From positions 22,797,128 through 22,861,127 of the forward strand of contig OZ037767.1 in the NCBI GenBank assembly GCA_964035545.1: a stretch of 64,000 bases of DNA, in the 5' to 3' direction. This DNA is from Bugula neritina (taxonomy: Eukaryota > Bryozoa > Gymnolaemata > Cheilostomatida > Bugulidae). The notes under the pieces are model-generated. The model ran no database searches, was not told where the DNA came from, and worked only from the letters and a program-made list of their open reading frames with translations. The translations under genes were made by a program, and so were the position numbers. Shown one piece after another: positions 47,702-59,700 of this stretch (its first letter is position 1; each line of letters starts with the position of its first letter).

Positions 47702-50700
47702 TTATTGTGAAGCTGCCGGCTGGTGGTCTCCAACAGAGGTGGTGGGTGGGGTTTCCGATTCAGACTTGAGGGGTGAAGTCGGACTGTATCTAAAATGATG
47801 CGGAACTTCAATAGGAATTTATTATAAACACGAGAACAATGTCAAGAGTTGCTCAAACATGTGGGACTGAACTAGACATTTAGTAAGAGTGACCACGAGT
47901 CACGCCAGCAGAGACTAGTTACCTGGATGAGGTCAACACTGGGGCCGGTGGATGGGGTTTAGAGTCAAACACCTGGTCTTGTAGGATATAGACATGGTCA
48001 GGTCCAGATGTGATGGTAGGGCTGCCCAGTTTAGGTGTCGTATACTGCCCAGTGGCTGCAAACAGACAACCCCCAGTTACTCGCATAACTGAGAACAACT
48101 CAAGTAAACAAGATATAGAAGGAATAGTCACACAAAATTGCTGAGTTGCCACTAATATGATATTATAAGCATGTTATACGCCTCTAGTGCAGGTACATGA
48201 GGAAAGGGTTCAGTCATCTAAAGCCAAAATCAAATTAACCAGCCATGGAAATATTACGATGTAGGAAACGTTTTACTTGGAGCCAGATGACATAGTACCA
48301 GCTTACATACCAGATGGGACAACTTACCAACAGGGTGGTCTGTATACATGGAGGGTGACTTACCAACAGGGTGGTATGTATACATGAAAGAAGGACTTAC
48401 CAACAGGGTGGTCTGTATACATGGAGGATGGAACCAAGGCTAAAGAATCATTTATATGAGCACGGAGGCGCACTATTTCCATGTCTTTAGCACCCATTAG
48501 TTCTGTAACAGATACCAAACACAATTATTACACACCACAAAAGTAGTTATACAGCCTTACTGCAGTAAGTGTATGCCAGAAGATAGGATAGATCAAGAGT
48601 GAGATAGACTAGGAAAGGAGGGTTGACTAGGGGGTAAGGTAGACCAGAAGGCAAAGTAGAGCAGGTGGTTGGAGGTTGTGACTGGTAACGAAGAAACGCC
48701 ATAAAACTAGCGAGTAGCTTATTGACAAAGAGAAAGATTTTTAGTCGGTGCAAAATTTCAAGGATAAGGACAAAATACCAAAGAAATGACCACAAAAGTC
48801 AAACTATGTGCTAGACTAGGCTGGTCATATTTCATCTCTGCCCAACAACATTTAATATTTGCATCACAGGCTGGTATGTTTATTGACTAGTTTCGTATGG
48901 CAAAGTTGTTTTGTCTGGCAGTAATCTTACACACCTAGTGTTGGTTATAAACCAATTTATTTTTATTAGTTTTAAAGCAACATGAAAAAGGCTATTTCTC
49001 ACTTTTTCTAATTATTTTTAAATGCTGAAATCAATAGACAGGTTTTTAGCATTTTGTAGTAAGTTGAAGTGAAACAGAAAGTGTAAACAGCAGTGTAACA
49101 CTTGTACAATACAAGTCACCAATAATTGACTAAGAGAAGATAACTACCAGATAGGAAGCTTGCTATGACACATGCTGCCTAGGAGTTAGTAAATGAAGGG
49201 ATACACTAAAACACAACTTGGCGCCAATGCTATGTTTTTCACTTCCTCCCTGTGTGAATCAACCACTGTGTCAGTTTAGAAAAGTCAGGCAATCTCAACA
49301 CCAAGTGACCTGAGAATAGGCCACTGTAGTAGAAGAGTGAATGGATTATGGTTAATTGATAGAATTTACGGCACTCACGGGATTGTAAGTCAAGTTGCCG
49401 TTTATACTCATTGGCAGCACTATAGTAAGAGAGCTTAGCCCGGCTCTCCTCGCGCAGAGTGTTCTCCAGGTGAGTGTATCTGGCTTCCAGAACCTTAGTT
49501 CTTGATAGCAAAGTATTGTAGTCTATGTTAGGATCTCCCTGTAACAAAATGTTTATATTACATTCAATACACCTGCCTGGATACACTGCATTTCCATTGC
49601 TTTGAATGGATCCAAACGAATGGATTTGTGGTTGCAGTTTGCATCAACTAATGGTTGTGGTTTCATTTGATGTAACTGTTTTTATTAGGCGAATGAAAAA
49701 TCCATTCGAATCATGGAAATGTAGTGAATGAAAAGCAATGGGAATGTAGTGATAGTGCACATACACATTCTATACTACATAACTTTCAGCACAGAGCTCT
49801 TACCCTCTACCCCCCTCCCCGTACCCCCCTAAAGTTGTGACCACACTCACTTCGAATTTCCGTCTCCACTCCATATTCTCCGACTCTATTATTCGTATTC
49901 TCTCATCTTTTCGCCCAACAGCCCACTGCAGCTTAGAAATGTCTTCTTCCAGAGTATGCATCTTTGACTTGCATTCCCCCACACAGTCGACATTTCTAAA
50001 AGGAAAACATCATTCATATTCTTGTTTTGTGATACTCTTTCCCAGCCCAACTGCCAGCACTACTAACCCACCTGCCAGCACTACTAACACACCTGCCAGC
50101 ACTACAAACCCACCTGCCAGCACTACTAACCCACCTGCCAGCACTACTAACTCACCTGCCAGCACTACTAACTCATCTGCAAGCACTACTAACTCACCTG
50201 CCAGCACTACTAACTCACCTGCTAGCGTTGGCAAGGGCTACAGCTCTAGCTGCCACATGTTCCTCTTGTCTCTTGGTTTTCCTCTCACTGGCTAGCAGAC
50301 TGTCGCTCTTCTCTCGCAGTTTCTTCTCTTCTGCAAGTTTCTTCTCAGCGTTAGCTAAGTTCTGTTTATCCTGCTGACGACTCATAACGAGGTTGTGTAA
50401 CCTGTAAACCACCCAGGTATAGGTATTATATACAGAGCAGGTGCTGTAGGTATAAGTGTTATATACAGAGCAGGTGCTGTAGGTACTTGTCACTTTATAT
50501 ACAGAGCAGGTGCTGTAGGTACTTGTCAAGTTACATACAGAGCAGGTGCTGTAGGTACTTGTCAAGTTATATACAGAGAAGGTGCTGTAGGTACGTGTCA
50601 AGTTATATACAGAGCAGGTGCTGTAGGTACTTGTCAAGTTATATACAGAGCAGCATCATGATTATATCATACTATACACCTGCTCATCAAACTACAGAAC

Positions 50701-53700
50701 TGATAGCACCATGTAAGATAGACATGTTTCAACTACATAGATTCATGAAATCAGACCTATACTATACTTGTTCTGCAGACTATCGTTATTTTGCTGCAGA
50801 TATAACCTACTCGTTCTGCAGACTATCGTTATCTTGCTGCAGATATAACCCACTTGTTCTGCAGACTATCGTTATCTTGCTGCAGATATAACCTGCTTGT
50901 TCTGCAGACTATCGTTATCTTGCTGCAGATATAACCTACTTGTTCTGCAGACTATTGTTATCTTGCTGCAGATATAACCTACTTGTTCTGCAGACTATCG
51001 TTATCTTGCTGTAACTGCGCCAGACTCACGGCCTTCTGCCTGTCATCTTTTGACTTGCTGTTGAGTTGTGACCTCAGCTCACTCTCCGTGTTTCGACTAG
51101 ATTGCAGATCTGCCTTCAGTCTCTTCACGTCTGACTCGAGGCGACTGGAAAATTTAACACGAAGTCTGTCTGTTACTCTCCCATCCCTTATTTACATACA
51201 CTTTCATTTACGGCAAGTGACGCTAAATTAATCCCATGGAGTGAGTCAACGTAAATGTTATTCAACATAATGTAAATTTCCGCAACTGCTAAAGAAAACT
51301 ATTGTCACAATATAATACAAGGACTTGGCAATACTTTCAACTACAGATACTGGTACTAAAGAGGGCAATTCCAACATTGTAAGTGATGGCATATCAGTGC
51401 ACAATATTGTAATGACCATAATTGTATAAGCATCCAACGGAGTAGATTATACGCAGCACCAACCTTATACTATACTCCAGTTTAGTGACAGTATCCCCAG
51501 AAGAGTGCACAGTGTGTCCATTGCTAAGTGGGGTGGTGAAAGATATAGAGTTACCGCTGCCGTTCTGAGTGGAGGCGAGTGTGGCGGGAGAAGACGAAAT
51601 GTTCTTATTCTTTTTGCTGCCGAGTTTCCTGGGTTGGGCGGAGCTGCCGTCTCTATTGCTAACTTTATTGTTTTTGCTCTCATTAATCATATTCTCCGTG
51701 TCCTCGTTCACGTCGTTTACGTTACGCCGGTGCATTTGGTAAACTCCGTTCTCATTATCATTGTTGGAGTCAAAGTCCTCAATATACTGAAAACAGTAAC
51801 AAAACTCAACATAAACTCAAACAGCACGCTGTGTACTCTAAACAAAACTTCAGTACTCGTGGAATTTCACATAAAGTGAAGGCACGTGCAGTACACTGTC
51901 TTTCCACAAACTGGAGCAGGTCGTTGTGTCTTTCAATGAAGAAAATCAATACATAATTGGCTACACAGCAGCTATGATGTATGGAAATTATTCTAAATAG
52001 ATTCTTGACTTAATATTTTACACTTGGGGTTTAATGAAATACAGCAATTAAAGTAAAGTAGCAGTGAAACAGTCCATCAGTAAAGACTGGTGGCTTAACT
52101 TGATCCAATAAGATTCAGAAACATTTTCAGATCGAAGAAGTACATCATGTATTGTTACAGAGATCACATGTAGGTCTTCCAGCTCTGCTAGAAGCTAAGT
52201 GAGATGACACATGCAAACATAAAACCTTCAAACTGGCATGTCTAAATATAATATTTTGGGATCTAACAGCGGCTCAACACTTTTACCGGAAGTTTCTGAG
52301 AAAGATGGCCCTGAAGAAATGTCCCAACCAGACCATACAAAGCAGCCAACTGACACAAGCAGAAGAACACTTACCGCAGATTTATTGTTTTGGTTGCCAT
52401 GGCTAGTAGTAAACTTCTCCAGAAAGGAAGAGGCAAAGTTGGTTGTAGTCAATGAGATCGGGCTAGAAGTGTTTTGATTGGTCGAGCTGCTAACATCAGA
52501 CGACTCTGAGCCGTCGTCTGACACATCATCCAGTTTATCTGCAGCAGACGATCATACATACGTATAGTTATATGATATATTACAAATATATGTATAGTTG
52601 TATGATATATTACAAATACATGTATAGTTTGTATTATATATTACAAATATACGTATAGTTATATATTACAGATATACGCATAGTTATACGATATATTACA
52701 AATATACTAAAATAATATAATCATAAACATATATTTATATGATATATTATAGATATGCGCATAGTTATATGATATATTACAAATATATTAAAACAATATA
52801 ATGATATATTACAGATATACGCATACATATATAGCATATCACACTTACTGTCTTTTTTACTTTGGTCTTCAGAAGATCTCACATTTCCTTCATCGACATT
52901 TTCTGAATCCCTCAACTCCACGGGTAAAGCTTCCTGAACCAGGTTCTGTTTCCACCGGTTGCTCTGTTGCACCTTGTTTCTAGTGCGCTGCAAGTAGACA
53001 GACACATTGTAGTGCAGACTTCACATACACGCAATACATGTGACACACTAAAGGAAGCAACACCATGCGGTAATACACAGCACACAGTGTGAAAATAAAT
53101 ATTTATACATTACATTTTTTCAGTGTAAAGTAATAAACTCTTATATAGAGAAGAAAAAGCACCTTCCATCTAAATAAGTACTAGAGATGAAAATACTCAG
53201 TAACTAGTGAATTCATGCTAAGAAAAGACTATAGAGAAGCTCCTGGGACCATATTTCTACAGCTGAGTCGTTGAAATACAATAAACGTACATGTAAATAT
53301 ATCATAACAAAGAGAACAACTCCCGATTTCCACCCCTCTGCGACCAGATGACATTATTGCATTTATTGCCTAGCAGCAAGATGTTAATGAAGCCATGTAA
53401 AAGAATACAGATTTCACGACACAAACTATTATTAGAATGTGTCACAAATGTTTTTAGGAAATTACCTTTCGTATAGATTCACTAGCAGCAGTTTTTATAC
53501 CATATCCAAGTGTTACCACTGGGTATCCGATGCTGCAAAATGAATGGAAACAAAATACTAATAATCATACTTTTGTCTATATATTTATGTAGTTTATATA
53601 TTAATGTAGTGTATATATTAATGTATTGTATATACTGAAGTAGTGCATATACTGAAGTAGTGCATACACTGAAGTAGTGCATATACTGAAGTAGTGCATA

Positions 53701-56700
53701 CACTGAAGTAGTGCATACACTGAAGTAGTGCATATACTGAAGTAGTGCATACACTGAAGTAGTGCATATACCAAAGTAGTGCATATACTGAAGTAGTGCA
53801 TACACTGAAGTAGTGCATACACTGAAGTAGTGCATATACTGAAGTAGTGCATACACTGAAGTAGTGCATACACTGAAGTAGTGCATATACTGCAGTAGTG
53901 CATATACTGAAGTAGTGCAGAATAAGGCAGGGGGAAATAACTTACCAATGAGCAGCAAATGGTCTACAGAGATCCATGTTGAAAGGGAGGGACTTCTGAT
54001 CTTTCATTCTCAGTGCAGCTTCCACATAGACGAATAGGAGCCAAAGTAGTATAGATGAGGCACATATTCCCCTGTCTACAGCATAGTTAGTATTATAATA
54101 CACACTACTGTATAGTTAGTAGTATAATACACACTACTGTGTAGTTAGTAGTATAATACACACTACTGTATAGTTAGTAGTATAATACACACTACTGTAT
54201 AGTTAGTAGTATAATACACACTACTGTATAGTTAGTAGTATAATACACACTACTGTGTAGTTAGTATTGTAATACACACTACTGTGTAGTTAGTAGTGTA
54301 ATACACACTGCAGCATAGTTAGTAGTATAATACACACTACTGTATAGTTAGTAGTATAATACACACTACAGCATAGTTAACAGTATAATACACACTACAG
54401 TATAGTTAGTAGTATAATACACACTACAGTATAGTTAGTAGTATAATACACACTACTGCATAGTTAGTAGTATAATACACACTACTGTATAGTTAGTAGT
54501 ATAATACACACTACAGCATAGTTAACAGTATAATACACACTACAGTATAGTTAGTAGTATAATACACACTACTGTGTAGTTAGCAGTATAATACACACTA
54601 CTGTATAGTTAGTAGTATAATACACACTACTGTGTAGTTAGTAGTATAATACACACTACTGTATAGTTAGTAGTATAATACACACTACTGTATAGTTAGT
54701 AGTATAATACACACTACTGTATAGTTAGCAGTATAATACACACTACTGTATAGCTAGTAGTATAATACACACTACTGTATAGCTAGTAGTATAATACACA
54801 CTACTGTATAGCTAGTAGTATAATACACACTACAGTATAGTTAGTAGTATAATACACACTACTGTGTAGTTAGCAGTATAATACACACTACTGTATAGTT
54901 AGTAGTATAATACACACTACTGTATAGTTAGTAGTATAATACACACTACAGTATAGTTAGTAGTATAATACACACTACTGTATAGTTAGTAGTATAATAC
55001 ACACTACAGCATAGTTAACAGTATAATACACACTACTGTGTAGTTAGCAGTATAATACACACTACTGTATAGTTAGTAGTATAATACACAGTACAGCATA
55101 GTTAGTAGTATAATACACACTACAGTATAGTTAGTAGTATAATACACACTACAGTGTAGTTAGTAGTATAATACACACTACTGTGTAGTTAGTAGTATAA
55201 TACATACTACAGCGTAGTTAGCAGTATAATACACACTACTGTATAGCTAGTAGTATAATACACACTACTGTATAGTTAGTAGTATAATACACACTGCTGT
55301 GTAGTTAGTAGTATAATACACAGACATAATACAACAGCTGTAAACCAGCAAACAAATGCAAGAATACATCTTTACAGACTATGGAGGAGATGGGCTTGGC
55401 TGAAGGTTTGTGAATTAACAGTAGAAAATGATCAATAGGATGTTGACAGCTAGAAACAAAGGAAGCCTACCTACGGCCTGCAGGTGTGCTGGACTAACTA
55501 CTTTTGCAGCCAACAACCACCTATTATACATAACCAATATAGACTCCTTCTATTTATTACTTTGATGAAAATAAAAGACCTACATACATAACCAGGCTAG
55601 TAAAACACACGCCCACACGAATCATTGTTATATATCCAGATACTGATGCATCATATATTTATAATTAATTACAACAACACTGCTAACACCAATGGCTGGG
55701 TGCCCCTACCAAATATGCCCCTGAACCCCTCGTTCACACTTTGCCTTATCATATGTCGGAACAGCAAATATCAGCCATCTTTACACATGTCTGAGCTTTC
55801 TGTACGGCGTTGCCGTAGGTTAGGATCAAGCACTGCTTGATTCAAATGAGTTATTATTGGACAGAAAAACTTTTGCGGCAACTCATTGGATGTAATTGTC
55901 CCATGAAGTGTCATATATCGTACCTAGTAGCAGACATTGAAAACTTCAGCCTAGACACATTAAAAATGTCGGATATTTTACTTTATGGCGTACGTACGGC
56001 TAAGTGTGAATGAGGGATTATAATAGTTTTATTCATATCTACGTTTCAAAGTACACCTCAGAACTGACTCTTTCATTCAAAAGCTAAGCACTGAAATGTC
56101 TGTTACTCATCTCAGAAGATACATTATATAAGCTGCCATTCTCGACCTCTTGGAGGGGCAGCAGAGCCCAGAGTACTCTGAACTGCTAATACTGCAGGAC
56201 GGCAGCAAGCATATGACTCATAGGCAGCAGCTGCCGTAAGACTTTTGTCTACACATTAAGATAAAGTTCATGTAGTAGTCTACTGATGCTAACAGCTCAT
56301 GTCTGCATCCAATATTGCTATACATATATTTTATTATAAGCTGTTAGTTGAAATAGAGTAGCAGTACCTTGATATTGCTGCTGCAGCCTGCAGGGCATAA
56401 TAAGTGCAGGTGTAGTTTGTTAACTAGCTGTAGTGTAGATTGATTTGTAACTTACAGCATTACGTAGGAGCAGAGAGCAAGAGTGAGAGAAGCAAGGTGA
56501 AGCTGCTAAATCAATATCACAGCAGTTACAGGGTCAACAGACTGGAGACACTAGACATAGTAATCCCTAATACATGTTCTCTCCTAGCATGGCACCTCTT
56601 TGACACCATGTTCTCTCCTAGCATGGCCCCTCTTTGACACCATGCTCCCTCCTAGCATGGCCCCAACAACCCTTAAACAAAGTCCTCAAACAGGCCAAAC

Positions 56701-59700
56701 AATTTGCTAAATAACAGCACTTTGGGGCCCTTGTTGGTTGAATTCATGGACTGTAAAAGAGTGCCTTTCGTTGTTTGTTCTTTTATAAATATAAATTTAG
56801 GAAGATTGCAATTCCACCATAGTAAGAATTCTCTTTAGGAACAAAAGCAGTTTGAAAATGCTAAAATGGCATTACAGCTTTCACAGTTTTACCTGGTCAA
56901 CTCCGTCTGACAATCAACGCTTAGTTGCCTTAATTTCTCCTACATCTAATTGTTACACTTTACACAAACTATGAGGCATAGCCCAAAGCTGTTAGCTGTT
57001 CAAATCAACAAGTTTCATTCCACGACAAGAATTACTGAATCAGAGTAGTTAAATTTTAGTCCTCACAACAAAAAACAAACAACCTTGAACAAACAAATAG
57101 CTCTATACTCAGAGCTGGTTTCTCTTGACCACAAGTTCAACATGTATCAATGAGTGAGAGAAGTAGCAATTCAAAGGTGCTTCAATCTACACAAGGGTCT
57201 TCACTAGTTGCTAACTTGTAGCAGATTGAAGCAATTGGAGAGACTAGACCAGCAACTGTTGCTACAGGCATATCTGCAACTGAGTGACAGTGATGAATGA
57301 AAACAAGTGCAGGCAGAAAATAACTTTCTGCCAGATAAAAATACATGAAATGATGAAAGAACATGAATCTATGTTAATAGACCCTTTTCAAATGTCCCTC
57401 TAGGGGCTTTTATAATTTGAAGTTGTCTCCTCCCACCCGGTATATGGGGGAGTCTATATGATATATAGAAAGTCATAAAATCAGGAGAAATTTAAGGTTT
57501 GTGTGAGGACTATTGCTAGCATGAGTTTTTTCTTTTCTGAGATAAATATTTTGGCCTAAGCATACATAATAGCAGTTCCAGAAAATTTTTAAAAATTTTC
57601 TTTCTTGACAAATCTTGAGAAAAATAAACTTCAAAGCATGTTTGTGGTTTTGGTTACTGAGCAAGTTGAAGTGGTAACTATGATACAAGTCTCATTAATT
57701 ATTTGTTATACTGGCTGTCATGTTCAATTCATAGCTGTTGACCTTTCAACTTTTTGGTCAGAATCTGCTGTTAGCACAGTCTTAGAGCTCTGCTAGTGAA
57801 TGAGACAGCAGATTAGCTGTTAGCATTTTCAATTAATTATATACTTATGCACTTATGTTATGAGAATAGCTAAACTACCTACCTCAATACCCATCAATTT
57901 CAAGAAGCATTCTCACAAAACTATAGATAAATGATATATTATTAAATAGACTGGTTAAATTTGTATCATCAAACGAATATGAAATGTGGATTAATACATG
58001 CCGTTTAATTTTCTAGCAACAATTGTGCTCAAATAAATATATCTAGATAAACCCCGATAGCCTTTTAGCTGTTGGCATTCAGGTTTTTGTGTTACAGTTT
58101 TGTTATTTCTTAATATTATGCCTGTGGCTTGTAGTATAGGAACAGTAGTGAAGAAATTGAGATAGCCTAAGTTTTTTGAATTTCTTTATAAATTTTGGTG
58201 TTGCACATAACATAACTTCTTTTGCTACATTTCTAATCTAGAACAAAGGCTTTTCTCAATTTCTCCATTACTGCACCTACCCGTGTGTAGTAGTCATCTC
58301 TGTCAGCTGCAGTAGACTCAAGGTCCTAGTTAATGTAGGTGGTAGGTTAAAACATAGTTATATAATGAAATAGGTAAAAGGCCAACCTAAGCCAGCCATT
58401 ACTGAACCTGAAAACCCAAGTTTCTCAACTCATCAAATTGCAACATAGGTAAACTGAATTATCTGAAAACCGCTTCTGAAAGAATTTCTGGTTGAAAAGT
58501 ATGAAGCAAATTCTGATAAAGGAAGCAGTGAAAGTATGTTGAAAATATTGAGTTATTAACTTTTTGCTTGGGTTTTCAGTGAAACCATTTAATGTTATAG
58601 CTTCTCAACTTCTCATGCTCTAAATATCTACATCAGCTAGTCTTATTGAAACTTAGCTGTAGTTTTACAGCTGGCTTGGCTGATCCTGGGTCACAAAATG
58701 TTATGCATAATCGAGGATAAGTTCACCCCAAGTATAACATATCGATCAATTAGAACTTTCAAATAAAACTATTAGACCTGTTGTAAAACATGCAATAAAG
58801 ATATAGGGCAGACAAAATATTTCAAGATGATATTGAATTAAAAGATGTCTGCCTCTTGTAAATACTTTAAATGAGCTTCTATTTTAAATATTCCTACAGA
58901 GTTTTGACTTTTTTTTCATTCATTTTTGTTCATGCCTACTTATATTATAGCCAGTATTTACACTGAATTTCGCAACATGTTGTCGTGTCTGTGATATGCA
59001 ATAAATCAATCAACTATATAAAATATGTTAAATAAATTTTTGCCTAAACTGAGCTTTGCTTCTCTTAGTAATATTTTTCTTTTAAAAAAGTTTTGGCTAT
59101 AACATGAAACTATGTAAAGCATTGACGGTCCTTTGAACATAATGTAGTACAAACTCTTCAAAGTATAATTATGTGTACATGCTATAACACAGCTAAGCAG
59201 GCATGTGAGTAATTACATGTAACTAGCAGTGAAACTGGACCACTGCAGAGTTGAAAGGTCAATTCAGCTATAAATTGCATGGCCATAACAGACAGGACAA
59301 CAATAGATAGTCGAGACTTAATCATAGTTGCTATTTCTGCATTGCCCAGCAACGGAAACCACAAAAATGCGTTCAAGCATATTTTAGGCAACATTTTTGC
59401 ATGTTGGGAGGACACAACTCTTAATTTTAGCAGGACATTGGAGACCACTGAAAAGGGTCTATTAATAGTCTATCATTCTTCACTATGACATCACCAGAAT
59501 CACCAGTCTAGAACCTATAGACTGAGTACCAGTGATAGACTGAGTACCAGTGAGAGACTGAGTACCAGTGGTAGACTGAGTACCAGTGATAGACTGAGTA
59601 CTAGCAGTAGACAATTCATTCACTATTCGCCCAACTGTGATGACAAGTAAATACATTATCAGATTATGTTCTGCGTTGTATGACATCATAAGGGACAGAT

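Noticed and set aside
50010-50295. Repeat proteins on both strands (Ala/Ser/Thr/Asn and Leu/Ala/Gly/Glu/Val)
   Set aside because: 21-bp minisatellite in macoilin intron 10; unit length divisible by three keeps all frames open by chance.
53482-53958. Three long overlapping reverse-strand frames of repeated Tyr/Ala/Leu/Gln/Cys residues
   Set aside because: A 17-bp minisatellite read in three frames; the true macoilin exon at 53466-53532 uses only a short part in its own frame.
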